Shown here piece by piece: positions 54,562 through 64,000 of a DNA stretch of 64,000 nt. The DNA comes from Actinomycetospora callitridis (GTDB lineage: Bacteria; Actinomycetota; Actinomycetes; Mycobacteriales; Pseudonocardiaceae). Within the stretch, counting starts at the first letter, position 1. Every line of letters starts with the position of its first letter. Below the pieces are notes generated by a model. That model did no database searches, was not told the DNA's origin, and worked only from the letters and a program-made list of their open reading frames with translations. The position numbers and the translations under genes were made by a program. The stretch is taken from NCBI RefSeq assembly GCF_028737265.1, contig NZ_JAQZAK010000002.1, forward strand, positions 682,001-746,000. Direction: 5' to 3'.

Positions 54562-56685
54562 TCAGCCGGCGGGCCCGAGGGTCTCGACGACCTGCGCGCA
54601 GGCCGCCAGGACCCGCGTCGCCTCGGCGTCGTCCGTGCCGTGCCGGCACCCGACGCTGACCATCGACGACGGCGGCGAGAGCACCACGAACCAGTCGACC
54701 CGCACGCCCGGCGCGGGGTCCTGGCGGTAGCGGGCGACCTCGCGGTCGCCGAACTCGGCGCGCGCCTCGTAGCCCGACACGGGACCGCCGGCGGCGCGCG
54801 CGGCCTCGTACTGGGCGGCCAGCTGCCCGCGGGCGCGCTCCGGGTCCGCGGCGGCCCCGTCGAGGGGGTTCTCCTGGACGGCGACGAGGTCGGTGCCCCG
54901 CGGGGCGCCCGCGGGGCGGAGCAGCACCCGGCGCACGGCCGCGTCGCCGCCGGCGGTGACCCACCCGACGGGAGCGACGAAGATCTGCCCGCCGACGACC
55001 GTGGGCGTGCCGGACGGGCGGCTCACGGCCCGGACGCCCAGGACGATCCCGGTGACCAGGGCGAGGATCGCCAGCACCGCGACGACGACCGCCCCCACAC
55101 CCACCGGGCGCCGCGGCGGGCCGGCCGACCGCGGCCGGCGCGCAGGGAGCCGGCGCGAGGACCCGGGCCGGGGCCGGGAGGAGAGCGGCCGCGCGACCAC
55201 GGCCGCGCCCGGGGCGGTGGCGTCCTCGCCCCCGTCGTCCCCGTCCGCGGCGTCGACACGGCGCACCGGGAGCAGCGCCGGGGACCCCGACGAGGTCGGC
55301 GTGAGCCAGGCCGGGGTGTCGGCGGCGTCGCCGAGGTCCTCGGTCGGTTCGGCGTCGGGCTCCGCGGGCTCGGCCCGGGGCCACGCCCGCTCCCCCGGCG
55401 GCAGCTCGACGGTCGGGGGGTCGAGCAGCGGGCCGGCGGCCGACCGGGGTGCGGACGACGATGACGAGCCCGCACCGGCCCCCGCCCGCACCCGCGACGA
55501 CGCCGCACCGGCGCCGGCGACCCCTCCGAGCAGCGCCTCGTCCTCCCGGGCCACGACGAGCGCACCCCGCACCACGACCAGCCGCGGCTCGGGGGCCACG
55601 GTGGCGGGCACGCCCAGCTCGCGGTGCACGAGCGCCCCGAGCAGCGGGATCCGCGCGCCGCCGCCGGTGAGCCACACGCCGTCGAGGTGCTCCGGGCCGG
55701 TGCCGGCGTCGGCGAGCGTCTCGGCGAGGAGGTCCACGACCCGCCGCAGCGACGGACGCAGCACCTCGGTGAGCTCGCCCCGCGACAGCCACGCCGCCGT
55801 GAGCCGTCCGGGCAGCGGCACCGCGGCCTGCTCGGCGTCGGAGAGCTGCTCCTTCGCGGCTCGCACGTCGTCGAGCAGCACCTGGCGGTGCCGCCGGTCG
55901 CCGAGGGTCGTGGCGGCGACGACCTCGCGGACCCGGTCGGCATCGCGCCGCGCAGCCGGATCCTCACGCGACGGGTCCTCGGGGGTCGGCTCGTCCGCGA
56001 GCGTCGAGAGCAGGTGACCCAGCAGCAGCTCGTCGGCGTCGTCGCCACCGAAGCGGTCGTCCCGTCGCCGCGCGAGCAGCCGGGCCCCACCGCAGCGCCC
56101 GGGGTCGGGCGCGAGGACGGACGCGTCGGCCCCGCGCGCCCCGAGGTCGAGCACCGCGACGGGCCCGGGCCGCGCGCGACCCTCGTCCTGCGGGCGCATC
56201 CACGCGGCGTGCGCGACGGCCGCGACGGGCTCGGCGAGCAGGGTGAGCCCGGCGGCGAGCCCGGACCCGGCCCGCCGCAGCACCTCGCGGCGCCCCGCGT
56301 CCCAGCCGGCCGGGTGGGTGAGGACGAGGTGGCGCGGCCGGTCCCCGCGCAGCAGCGGGCCCGCCCGCTCGAGCGCCCCGGCGAGCACGGCGCCCCACGC
56401 CTCCGCGATCCCGACCACCCGGGTGCCGAGCAGGAGGTCGGGATCGTCGACCCGCAGACGCGGCGTCGGCTCGTAGCGCGAGGGATCGGTCGGGGCCAGC
56501 CGCCGGGCGGCCGCCCCGACGGCGAGCGCCGTGCCGTCGGCGGGGGCGAACACGGCGGCGAGGTCGAGCGGCACCTCGGCGGGTTCGACGGTCTCCGCGG
56601 AGGCGCGTGGGTCGGGCGACACGTCCACGGCCGCGGCCACCGTCGTCACCCCGAGGTCGATCGCGACCGTGGGGCCCTCGCTCAC
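54562..56685 (-). CDS. Type VII secretion-associated protein, Rv3446c-like, with Hsp70-like N-terminus
   Basis: The product is 707 residues from GTG 56685, which overlaps the eccC stop. The N-terminal half is an Hsp70/actin-fold ATPase (VAIDLGVTTVAAAVD, VLDLGARGADASV, DGVWLTGGGARIPLLG). A Pro/Ser-rich linker and one transmembrane helix (about 525-550) follow, then a C-terminal domain (GGQIFVAPVGWV...SMVSVGCRHG) of the Rv3446c family. The combination suggests a membrane-tethered chaperone-like ATPase working with ESX-4. Longer than the M. tuberculosis protein. Confidence 0.85.
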   Translation of the reverse strand: MSEGPTVAIDLGVTTVAAAVDVSPDPRASAETVEPAEVPLDLAAVFAPADGTALAVGAAARRLAPTDPSRYEPTPRLRVDDPDLLLGTRVVGIAEAWGAVLAGALERAGPLLRGDRPRHLVLTHPAGWDAGRREVLRRAGSGLAAGLTLLAEPVAAVAHAAWMRPQDEGRARPGPVAVLDLGARGADASVLAPDPGRCGGARLLARRRDDRFGGDDADELLLGHLLSTLADEPTPEDPSREDPAARRDADRVREVVAATTLGDRRHRQVLLDDVRAAKEQLSDAEQAAVPLPGRLTAAWLSRGELTEVLRPSLRRVVDLLAETLADAGTGPEHLDGVWLTGGGARIPLLGALVHRELGVPATVAPEPRLVVVRGALVVAREDEALLGGVAGAGAASSRVRAGAGAGSSSSSAPRSAAGPLLDPPTVELPPGERAWPRAEPAEPDAEPTEDLGDAADTPAWLTPTSSGSPALLPVRRVDAADGDDGGEDATAPGAAVVARPLSSRPRPGSSRRLPARRPRSAGPPRRPVGVGAVVVAVLAILALVTGIVLGVRAVSRPSGTPTVVGGQIFVAPVGWVTAGGDAAVRRVLLRPAGAPRGTDLVAVQENPLDGAAADPERARGQLAAQYEAARAAGGPVSGYEARAEFGDREVARYRQDPAPGVRVDWFVVLSPPSSMVSVGCRHGTDDAEATRVLAACAQVVETLGPAG

Positions 56686-59600
56686 GGTGCGGCGTCCGGG
56701 CCGGTGATCGGCGGATCCGGGGCGCGCCACCCGACCTGCACGAGCCGCTCCCCGTGGCGTCGCCCGACGAGCCACCCGCGCCCCGGCGGCTGCGGACCCG
56801 GCCGCACGGTGCCCAGCAGCACGCCCTCGTCCCGGCTGCCGCTCATGACGATCCCCGGGGACGAGAGCTCACGCAGGCGGGCGAGCACCGGCTCGAACAC
56901 CGCGCGGGACGCGCCGCCCGTGCGCCGCGCGACGACGAGGTGCAGGCCGACGTCGCGGGCCTGGGGCAGCAGGTCGAGCAGGACGGCCAGCGGGTTGGTC
57001 GCGGCGCCCGCGACGAGGTCGTAGTCGTCGACGAGGACGAAGACGTCCGGGCCGGTCCACCACGAGCGCGCCCGCAACTGCTCGGGCGTGACGTCGGGGC
57101 CGGGCAGCCGGCGCTGCAGCGACTCGACGAGCTCGGCGAGCGCCTGGGTCAGCGCCGCGGCCGACGACGTGTAGGAGATGAGGTGGTCGCTGGCCACCGC
57201 CCCGAGCAGCGAGCGCCGGTAGTCGACGATCACCAGCCGGGCCTGGTCCGGCCGGTACCGGGTGACGATCTGGTGGGCCAGCCCCCGCAGCAGCGCCGTC
57301 TTGCCCGACTCGGCGTCGGCGAAGCAGACGAAGTGCGGGTCGGCGGAGACGTCGAGCAGGACCGGCGCGAGGCGCTCCTCGGACAGCCCGAGCGGCAGGA
57401 GGTGCGGCGGGCCCTCGTCCGGGCCGGGCAGCGCCTCGACCCCCACGCGGTCCGGGAGCAGTCGCACCCGCGGCGCCCCGGTGCCGCCCCAGGCCGCCGC
57501 GACGCGGGCGACGAGCTCGCCGGTGGCGCGCCCGAGGTCGGCCGTGTCGGCCACGCCGTCGAGACGCGGCAGGGCCGTGAGGACGTGGCGCTTGTCCGGC
57601 GAGAGCCCGCGCCCCGGCCGCCCCGACGGCACGACGGCGGCGACGCGGCGGTCGACCTCGGACTCCGACGGGTCCCCGAGCCGCAGCTCGAAGCGGGTAC
57701 CGAGCAGGTCCTTGAGGGCGGGCCGCAGCTCCGCCCAGCGGCTCGCCGTGATCACGACGTGCACCCCGTACGAGAGGCCGCCGGTCGCCAGCGAGATCAC
57801 CGTCTGCTCGAGGCCCTCGTGCTCGGTGCGGAAGGCGTGCCAGCCGTCGACGACGAGGAAGACGTCGCCGAGCATGTCGCTGCCGCCGGTGCCGGGCGCG
57901 AGCTCGCCGCGGCGGCGCCGGGCCCGCAGGTCGGCCATCGACTCGACCCCGGCCTCGCGGAACCAGCGCTCCCGGCCCGCGAGCAGTGTCGTCACCTCGG
58001 CCACCGTGCGCCGCACGAGCTCGGGCTCGCCGCGCCCCGCGACCGTGCCGACGTGCGGCAGCCCCGCCAGCCCGGAGAGCGTGCCGCCGCCCAGGTCCAC
58101 CGCGTAGAACTGCACCTCGGCCGGCGTGTGGGTCAGCGCGGCCCCGGCGACGAGCGTGCGCAGCAGTGTCGACTTCCCCGACTGCGGCCCGCCGGCGACC
58201 ACCACGTGCCCCGCCGCACCGGCGAGCTCGGCCCACAGCACGTCGCGGCGCTGGTCGTAGGGGCGGTCGACGACGCCCACCGGCACCGCGAGCTGCCCGT
58301 TGGCGGGGAAGCCGGGCGCAGTGAGCCCGCGGTCCGGGGTCGCGGTCAGGGGCGGCAGCAGCGCGTCGAGCGTCGACGGGTCGGCCAGCGGCGGCAGCCA
58401 GACCTCGTGCGCGGGCGGGCCCTGGCCGCGCAGCCGTTCGACGACGACGTCGAGCACCGACGGCGTCCCCGCCCCGCGCGGCACCGACGGCCCGTGCGGG
58501 CCGATCACCGCGGGCGGCCCGCCGGCCGGGGCGTGACCGTTGCCGTTGCCGTGGCTCTCGAGCACCGCGCCCGGCTCCACCCAGCTCGCGGTGAAGGGAC
58601 GCGGGCGCATCTCGCGGGGCACCGGGGACGGGTCGGGCGCGGCGGGCTCGGCGGAGCGGTACGGCGCCGACACGTAGCCGGCCTTGAACCGGGTCATCGT
58701 CGACGACTCGACCTTCAGGTAGCCCGAGCCCGGGACCGGCGGCAGCTCCGCCGCGTCCGGGACCCCGAGCACCGCCCGCGAGTCCGACGGCGAGAACGTC
58801 TTGAGCCCGATGCGGTAGGACAGGTGCGAGTCGAGGCCCCGCAGCCGTCCCTCCTCGAGGCGCTGCGATGCGAGCAGCAGATGCATCTGCAACGAGCGGC
58901 CGAGCCGCCCGATCGCGACGAACAGCTCCGCGAAGTCGGGCTTCTGGCTCAGCAGCTCCGAGAACTCGTCGACGACGACGAACAGGGTCGGCAACGGGTC
59001 CAGCGGCGCGCCGTTCTCCCGGGCGCGCTCGTACTCGGTGACGTTGGCGAGGTTGCCCGCGGCGCGCAGCTTCTCCTGCCGGCGCTGCATCTCGCCCGCC
59101 AGCGCGTCCTGCATGCGGTCGACGAGGCTGAGGTCGTCGGCGAGGTTGGTGATCACCGCGGCGACGTGCGGTGCCCCGGCGAGCCCGGCGAACGTGGCAC
59201 CGCCCTTGAAGTCGACCAGCACGAGGTTGAGTGCCTCGGACGAGTGCGTCGTGATCAGCCCGAGCACGAGGGTCCGCAGCAGCTCGGACTTGCCCGACCC
59301 GGTGGCCCCGACGCACAGCCCGTGCGGGCCCATCCCCTCCTGGGCGGCCTCCTTGATGTCGAGCTCCACCGGCTCGCCCTCGGCCGAGACCCCGAACGGC
59401 ACCCGCAGCCGGTCGCGCACCGGGCGCGGGCGCCAGGCCGCGGTGACGTCGAACGTGTCGGGCTCGCCGTCGACGCCGAGCAGCTCGAGGATGCCGGGGC
59501 TGGTCAGCAGCGGTTCCTCGTCGTGCGCGCCGGCCGCGGGCGGGCGGCAGGGCGCGAGCCGCCGGGCGAGCGCCTCGGCCTCGGCACCGCCGAGGGTGTC

Positions 59601-60749
59601 GGGCCGGCCGAACCACTCGACGCCCTGCTGGCCCCGGGCCCCGATGCGGCCCTCGCCGTCCGCTCCGAGGACCAGCCCGAGCCCCCGGCGCGCGGTCAGC
59701 GTGCCGAGCGCGTCCGACAGGTCGATCACGGTGACGCCGGCCAGGCCCTCGTCGAGCACGACCTGCTCCGAGCGCGTGACCTCGGCGTCCTCGAGCACGA
59801 CGACCACGTGGCGGGTGTCGGCGGCCGGCGCGGCGCCCCGGGTGAACCGGCCCCGCCCGGCGAGCTCCGGGGCCAGCCACGACTCGACCGCGGCCAGCGA
59901 GGACGTCACCATCCGCACCGGCCCGGCGCCGTCGGACAGCCGCGGGTGCGCGACGTGCGGGAGCCACTTCACCCACTCCCACTCCGCGCGGGCCGGACCC
60001 GTGGCGGCCACGGCGACCACGAGGTCCTCGGGGCTGTGGAACGTCACGAGCTGCGCGAGCAGCGCCCGCACGAGCCCGCGGCGGCTCGCCGCGTCGCCGC
60101 CGGTGACGCCCACCGACGCGAACGCGCGCAACGACACCGCGGTGGGCAGGTCCGGGACGATCGAGTGGGTGCGCACGAAGCGGCGCAGGGCCACCGTCGA
60201 CACCGGCTCGAGGTCGTCGACGGGGCCGGTCTGCGGGGGGACGAGGGCGGTCGCGAGGCGCTGGGAGCCCCGGCCGACGCGCACGTGCGCGAAGTCCGGG
60301 TCGGACGGGCGGCGCTCCCACATCCGCGGGCCACGCGCGAGACCGACCAGGGTCGCGGGCTCGGGGTGGGTCCACTCGAGGGCGCGCCGCTGGTCGACCG
60401 CCGTCTCGCGGGCCCGCCGGCGCATCTGCGCGAGGTAGCGCAGGTAGTCCTTGCGGTCCTCGTCGGCCTCCGCACGGCGCTGCCCGCCGCCACGCGTCGC
60501 GCCACCGGCGACCATGCCGATGGTGGAGAGCGCGAACATCCCGCCGAAGAGCCACGAGGTGGGGTTGTCGACGCCGATGACGACGATGAACCCGAGCGAG
60601 CCGAGCACCATGAGCAGCGGCAACAGCCGCAGCAACGGGGACGTCGGCACCGCGCGGGGGATCTCCGGCGGGGCCTCGAGGTGGACCTCGCCCGACGGCA
60701 CCTCCGGGGGCGCCGGGCGGGCGGCGCGCCGGAAGACCCGTGTGCCCAC
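56682..60749 (-). CDS. eccC: ESX-4 type VII secretion ATPase EccC
   Basis: The product is about 1355 residues from GTG 60749 (GTGs at 60776 and 60779 are alternatives). After an RRxxR basic start and two transmembrane helices (about 38-82) come three FtsK/SpoIIIE ATPase domains. Their P-loops lie near residue 480 (GATGSGKSELL), 856 (GGPQSGKSTLL) and 1146 (DAESGKTALL). The first has a full Walker B (FVVVDEF). It powers export and binds WXG100 substrates. Divergent from eccD. Confidence 0.95.
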   Translation of the reverse strand: MGTRVFRRAARPAPPEVPSGEVHLEAPPEIPRAVPTSPLLRLLPLLMVLGSLGFIVVIGVDNPTSWLFGGMFALSTIGMVAGGATRGGGQRRAEADEDRKDYLRYLAQMRRRARETAVDQRRALEWTHPEPATLVGLARGPRMWERRPSDPDFAHVRVGRGSQRLATALVPPQTGPVDDLEPVSTVALRRFVRTHSIVPDLPTAVSLRAFASVGVTGGDAASRRGLVRALLAQLVTFHSPEDLVVAVAATGPARAEWEWVKWLPHVAHPRLSDGAGPVRMVTSSLAAVESWLAPELAGRGRFTRGAAPAADTRHVVVVLEDAEVTRSEQVVLDEGLAGVTVIDLSDALGTLTARRGLGLVLGADGEGRIGARGQQGVEWFGRPDTLGGAEAEALARRLAPCRPPAAGAHDEEPLLTSPGILELLGVDGEPDTFDVTAAWRPRPVRDRLRVPFGVSAEGEPVELDIKEAAQEGMGPHGLCVGATGSGKSELLRTLVLGLITTHSSEALNLVLVDFKGGATFAGLAGAPHVAAVITNLADDLSLVDRMQDALAGEMQRRQEKLRAAGNLANVTEYERARENGAPLDPLPTLFVVVDEFSELLSQKPDFAELFVAIGRLGRSLQMHLLLASQRLEEGRLRGLDSHLSYRIGLKTFSPSDSRAVLGVPDAAELPPVPGSGYLKVESSTMTRFKAGYVSAPYRSAEPAAPDPSPVPREMRPRPFTASWVEPGAVLESHGNGNGHAPAGGPPAVIGPHGPSVPRGAGTPSVLDVVVERLRGQGPPAHEVWLPPLADPSTLDALLPPLTATPDRGLTAPGFPANGQLAVPVGVVDRPYDQRRDVLWAELAGAAGHVVVAGGPQSGKSTLLRTLVAGAALTHTPAEVQFYAVDLGGGTLSGLAGLPHVGTVAGRGEPELVRRTVAEVTTLLAGRERWFREAGVESMADLRARRRRGELAPGTGGSDMLGDVFLVVDGWHAFRTEHEGLEQTVISLATGGLSYGVHVVITASRWAELRPALKDLLGTRFELRLGDPSESEVDRRVAAVVPSGRPGRGLSPDKRHVLTALPRLDGVADTADLGRATGELVARVAAAWGGTGAPRVRLLPDRVGVEALPGPDEGPPHLLPLGLSEERLAPVLLDVSADPHFVCFADAESGKTALLRGLAHQIVTRYRPDQARLVIVDYRRSLLGAVASDHLISYTSSAAALTQALAELVESLQRRLPGPDVTPEQLRARSWWTGPDVFVLVDDYDLVAGAATNPLAVLLDLLPQARDVGLHLVVARRTGGASRAVFEPVLARLRELSSPGIVMSGSRDEGVLLGTVRPGPQPPGRGWLVGRRHGERLVQVGWRAPDPPITGPDAAP

Positions 60750-60914
60750 CGGTCGCCCCCCATCCTCCGAACGCACCACCCGGCCCCCGCGGTCCGGCCA
60801 TACTAAGGAGCCGCGGCCCGCCCGGGGTCCGTCTCGGCGAACCTCCGGACGGTCCCCGGACGGCACCGATGCCAAGATCCCCGAACGACGGTCGCCGAGA
60901 GCCGGGAGGAGCGC
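60750..60914. promoter_or_regulatory. Divergent promoter region eccC/eccD
   Basis: A 165-bp gap between the divergent ESX-4 halves. CATACT at 60799 is the only AT-rich spot and may hold a -10 element; GGGAGGAGCG before the eccD ATG is its ribosome site. Confidence 0.4.
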
Positions 60915-62435
60915 ATGACGGACACCGCCCGCCCGGGTCGCGCGCTGCCGGGGGCCGCCGGCGACGGGGCCCGCGCCTCGTTGCCCGCGGGGTCGGCCGC
61001 GCCGGTCACGGCCGCGAGCCGGGTGTCGGTCCTCGCGCCCCGCACGCGGGTCGACGTCGCCCTGCCCCCGGACGTCCCGCTGGCCGACCTGCTGCCGGTG
61101 CTGCTGGACATGACCGGCGAGTCGGGCGCCGGCGCCCGCGGCGGCGCCTGGACGCTCGCCCCGCTCGGGCAGGGCCCGGTCGACCCGTCGCGCACGCTCG
61201 CGTCCCTCGGTGTCCTCGACGGCGACCAGCTCGTGCTGCGACGACGGGCCGACGCGGCGCCGCCCCCGCTGTTCGACGACGTGGTCGACGCCGTCGCCGA
61301 GGCCACGCCGGCGAGCTACCGGGCGTGGGGGCCGGGGCTCGCGGGTGTCCTCGGGCTCTGCGGGCTGGCCCTCGGACTGGCGGGGGCGGTCCTCGCGCTC
61401 GTCGTCGCCGGCCGGGGTCCGGGCACCGCCGGGGGGCTCGGCACGGCCGCGGTGGCCGGCGTCGCCGCCCTCGGGGCGCTCGCCGCGGCCGCGGTGTGCA
61501 CCCGGGTGGTCGACGGCACGGCCGCCGGATCGGTCCTCGCCGTCGGCGCCGTCGCCCTCGCGGGGGTGGCGGGCGTCGCCGCGGTGCCGTGGGGACCCGC
61601 CGGTCCCGCTGCCTCGCTCGCCACGACGTCCGGGGCGCCGCAGCTGCTGCTCGGCGCGGTCCTCGCCGGGGCCGTCGCCGCCGCCTCGCTCCTGGCGCTC
61701 GGACGGGCCGGGCGCGCCGGCGTCGCCGCCCTGCTCGGCGCCCTCACCGCGGCGGTGCTCGTCGCCCTGGCCGCCGGCATCGCCACCGTGGTCGACGCGG
61801 GCGACGCCGCGGGCATCGCCGCCGGGGCCGGCGCGCTCGCCCTCGTCGCGTCGGCGCTGCTCCCGCGCACCGGGATCGCGTTGGCGCGCCTCCCGCTGCC
61901 CCGCGTCCCGGCGTCGGCCGAGGAGCTCGCCGACGACCCCGGTGTCGCCGAGCACGCCGACATCGAACGACGCGCCGACCGCGCCCACGCCGCCCTCTCC
62001 GGCCTGGTCCTCGGGTGCAGCGCCGTCACCGCGGGCGCCGTCACGGTGCTCGCGCTGGCGCCGGTGGGCGGCTGGCGGGGTGTCGCCGGCTGGGTGCTCG
62101 CGGTCCTGCTGACGCTCCTGCTCGCCCTGCGCTCGCGCACCTACGCCAACGGCGTCCAGGCCGTCGCCCTGCTCGTCTGCGCGCTGCTCGCGGGCGCGGG
62201 GCTGGTCGTCGGCTGGCTGCTCGTCGCCCCGCCGGCCGTCGCGATGCTGGCCGTGCCGGCGGTCGCCCTCGCGGTCGGCGCGGGAGCGTTCGTGCTCGGC
62301 GTCGTGGTGCCCCGGCGGCGGTTCTCCCCGGTGGCCCGGCGGGCCGTCGACATCGCGGAGGCCGTCGGGATCGCGGCCGTGCTCCCCGTGGCGCTGGCCG
62401 TCATGGACCTCTACACCGCGATGCGGCTCCTGTGA
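60915..62435 (+). CDS. eccD: ESX-4 membrane channel component EccD
   Basis: The protein has 506 residues. The N-terminal ubiquitin-like domain (about 35-115, RVSVLAPRTRVDVALPPDVPLADLLPVLLD) is followed by about 11 hydrophobic helices, the EccD layout. It forms the membrane pore with EccB, C and E. It is followed by mycP with a GTGA overlap. Confidence 0.93.
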   Translation: MTDTARPGRALPGAAGDGARASLPAGSAAPVTAASRVSVLAPRTRVDVALPPDVPLADLLPVLLDMTGESGAGARGGAWTLAPLGQGPVDPSRTLASLGVLDGDQLVLRRRADAAPPPLFDDVVDAVAEATPASYRAWGPGLAGVLGLCGLALGLAGAVLALVVAGRGPGTAGGLGTAAVAGVAALGALAAAAVCTRVVDGTAAGSVLAVGAVALAGVAGVAAVPWGPAGPAASLATTSGAPQLLLGAVLAGAVAAASLLALGRAGRAGVAALLGALTAAVLVALAAGIATVVDAGDAAGIAAGAGALALVASALLPRTGIALARLPLPRVPASAEELADDPGVAEHADIERRADRAHAALSGLVLGCSAVTAGAVTVLALAPVGGWRGVAGWVLAVLLTLLLALRSRTYANGVQAVALLVCALLAGAGLVVGWLLVAPPAVAMLAVPAVALAVGAGAFVLGVVVPRRRFSPVARRAVDIAEAVGIAAVLPVALAVMDLYTAMRLL

Positions 62436-63769
62436 CGCGCTCGCTCGCCGGCGCCCTCGTGCTCACCGCGCTCACGGTGCTGCTGGGCGCCGCGCCCGCC
62501 GGGGCGACCGATCCCCTCGACGCACCGTCCAGCGCCCCGACGCCCCCCGCGCCGGACCGCGCGGCGCTCGACGCCCTCGACGCCGCCCCGGACGCCGTGC
62601 CCGGCGCGCGCCGCGAGGCCCCCTGCCCCTCGCCGACCCCGCCGTCGGGCACCGGGTTCGGCGACCTCCCGCCGGGCCCCGACCCCGCGGACGCCTGGGT
62701 GGACGGTCGCGGCGAGGGCCAGCTGGTCGCCGTCGTCGACACCGGCGTCGCCGCCCACCCCCGGCTCGCGGGACGCGTCGTGGACGGCGGCGACTTCGTG
62801 GCCGGCGCCTCCGGCCTCGACGACTGCGACGGGCACGGCACCGCGGTGGCCGGGGTGATCGCCGCGAGCCCCGCTCCCGACGACCTGGTGGTGGGCCGGG
62901 CGCCCGCCGCCCGCGTCCTCGCCGTCCGCCAGACCAGCGCCTTCTTCGGTGTCGACGGCCGCGCCGGGGTCGGCGACGTCACCAGCCTCGCCCGAGCCGT
63001 CCGGCACGCCGCGGACACCCCGGGGGTCGGGGTGCTCACCCTCGCCCTGACGGCCTGCCGCACGCCCGCCGAGGTCACCGACCCGTCCGACGCGCCCGCC
63101 CTCGGAGCCCTGCGCGCAGCCGTCCGCGACGCGGTCGACCGCGGTGTCGTCGTGGTCGCGGCCGCAGGCAACACCGGCCCGGCCTGCGCCCCGAACACCG
63201 GCGGCCCGGTGCGCAGCGTCCCGGTGCCCGCCTGGTTCGGCGACGACGTGCTCGCCGTGGGCGCGGTCGACGACGCCGGCGCCCCCGACCCGTCGTCGCT
63301 CGCCGGACCCTGGGTCGACCTCGCCGCCCCCGGACGCGAGCCGTCGTCGCTCGCGGCCCGCGGCCCCGGCCTCACCACCACCCTCGGCGCGCCCGACGGC
63401 TCCTCGGGGCCCCTGGTCGGCACGAGCTTCGCCGCCGCGCGGGTCGCCGCAGCGGCCGCGCTGCTGCGTCAGCGCTCCCCCGAGACCCCCGCGCGCGAGA
63501 TCGCCGCCGCGCTCGTGCGCTCCGCGGCCCCGCCGCCCGGGCTGACCCCCGGCGTCCGCGACGACGCCGTCGGCTACGGGGTGCTCGACGCCGCGGCCGC
63601 GGTGCGTGGCGGCCCGCCCCGCACGGGGCCCGAGGTGCGACCCGAGCCGCCGGCGCCCCCGACGGAGGGGCCCGCGACCGGGTGGATCACCGCCGCCGTC
63701 GGAGCCGTCGCCGCCGTCGTCGCGGTGGGCGCCGTCGCGGCCCGCCGCCGGCGGGGTGGTGCGTGGTGA
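62432..63769 (+). CDS. mycP: Mycosin, type VII secretion serine protease MycP
   Basis: This 445-residue S8 subtilisin-like protease has a signal peptide (1-25), then the triad Asp103 (VVDTGV), His135 (DGHGTA), Ser332 (GTSFAAA) and oxyanion Asn247 (AGNTGP). A transmembrane helix near 420-440 anchors it, with a short Arg tail in the cytoplasm. It stabilises and processes ESX complexes. It overlaps eccD and eccE by four bases. Confidence 0.95.
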   Translation: MTRSLAGALVLTALTVLLGAAPAGATDPLDAPSSAPTPPAPDRAALDALDAAPDAVPGARREAPCPSPTPPSGTGFGDLPPGPDPADAWVDGRGEGQLVAVVDTGVAAHPRLAGRVVDGGDFVAGASGLDDCDGHGTAVAGVIAASPAPDDLVVGRAPAARVLAVRQTSAFFGVDGRAGVGDVTSLARAVRHAADTPGVGVLTLALTACRTPAEVTDPSDAPALGALRAAVRDAVDRGVVVVAAAGNTGPACAPNTGGPVRSVPVPAWFGDDVLAVGAVDDAGAPDPSSLAGPWVDLAAPGREPSSLAARGPGLTTTLGAPDGSSGPLVGTSFAAARVAAAAALLRQRSPETPAREIAAALVRSAAPPPGLTPGVRDDAVGYGVLDAAAAVRGGPPRTGPEVRPEPPAPPTEGPATGWITAAVGAVAAVVAVGAVAARRRRGGAW

Positions 63770-64000
63770 GCCTCGTCGTCACCCCGTCCCGTCCGGCGCC
63801 GCCGGTGTCGCGCCGGCCGTCCGGGCCCTGCCTCGGGGCCGTCCCGCTCGCCGGCGTGGTGGTGGTCGAGGTCGGGCTCGCCCTCGCTGTGGCGCTCGTC
63901 GCCCTCGACCCCGGGCTGCTGCCGCTCGCCGGGGTCGTCCTGTCCGCCGCGCTCCTCGTCGGGCTGCTGCGGGTGCGCGGGCGCCGGCTCGTCGTGTGGA
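63766..64000 (+). CDS. eccE: ESX component EccE, N-terminal fragment (continues beyond window)
   Basis: It starts GTG 63766 inside the mycP stop. The visible 78 residues hold two hydrophobic helices (VPLAGVVVVEVGLALAVALVALD and LLPLAGVVLSAALLVGLL) then RVRGRR, as at the EccE N-terminus. EccE is absent from M. tuberculosis ESX-4 but present in the ESX-4 of many other actinobacteria. The rest is outside the window. Confidence 0.65.
   Translation, partial: MSLVVTPSRPAPPVSRRPSGPCLGAVPLAGVVVVEVGLALAVALVALDPGLLPLAGVVLSAALLVGLLRVRGRRLVVW

Noticed and set aside
56607..60806. 1399-codon plus-strand frame opposite eccC
   Set aside because: eccC on the other strand has full domain motifs; this frame shows only low-complexity composition.

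Overview
The window is very GC-rich, uses GTG starts freely and packs genes with 1-4 base overlaps. It carries WhiB, a GroEL1-type chaperonin with a His-rich tail, a mycothiol-dependent-type enzyme, DUF5319, RsdA/SigD and an ESX-4-type secretion locus. Together these point to a soil actinomycete of the order Pseudonocardiales (Pseudonocardia/Actinomycetospora-like); this is an inference from gene content and order.

Left part (1-32.4 kb) is mainly accessory metabolism. It starts with the 3' half of an APC permease and an IclR regulator. A flavin monooxygenase and a PucR regulator lie opposite a divergent urease-like set: a fused gamma/beta subunit, an alpha subunit with all metal ligands but no flap cysteine, an amidohydrolase and an MHS-type transporter, with no urease maturation genes. 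A cupin/MarR pair and an aminotransferase-guaA pair follow. Next come a PadR/flavin monooxygenase pair and a P450/TetR pair. From 17.5 to 24.2 kb lies a near-complete gamma-resorcylate (2,6-dihydroxybenzoate) pathway: decarboxylase, flavin hydroxylase, hydroxyquinol dioxygenase, maleylacetate reductase, transporter and IclR regulator. Then come an RtcB RNA ligase and a four-gene minus-strand run with a LAL-type regulator, a 51-residue orphan, a membrane protein and a CYP102 (P450-BM3-like) fusion.

Right part (32.5-64 kb) is conserved housekeeping DNA in the order of the M. tuberculosis Rv3410c-Rv3450c region: guaB3, guaB, DUF5319, rsdA, sigD, a receiver-like regulator lacking the phospho-Asp, whiB3-like, groEL1, groES with a CIRCE operator, then rimI-tsaB-tsaE-hydrolase-alr-nnr, glmS, glmM, rpsI, rplM and ESX-4 (esxT, esxU, Rv3446c-like, eccC, eccD, mycP, start of eccE). 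tsaD, normally beside rimI, is missing from this locus.

The most unusual non-coding signal is a family of three 46-bp near-perfect palindromes at gene 3' ends (14892, 16726, 46933). Two share conserved blocks and flanks while their variable arms change in a pairing-preserving way, and their outer arms supply TGA stop codons on both strands. No tRNA, rRNA, CRISPR array, transposase or phage gene was seen.
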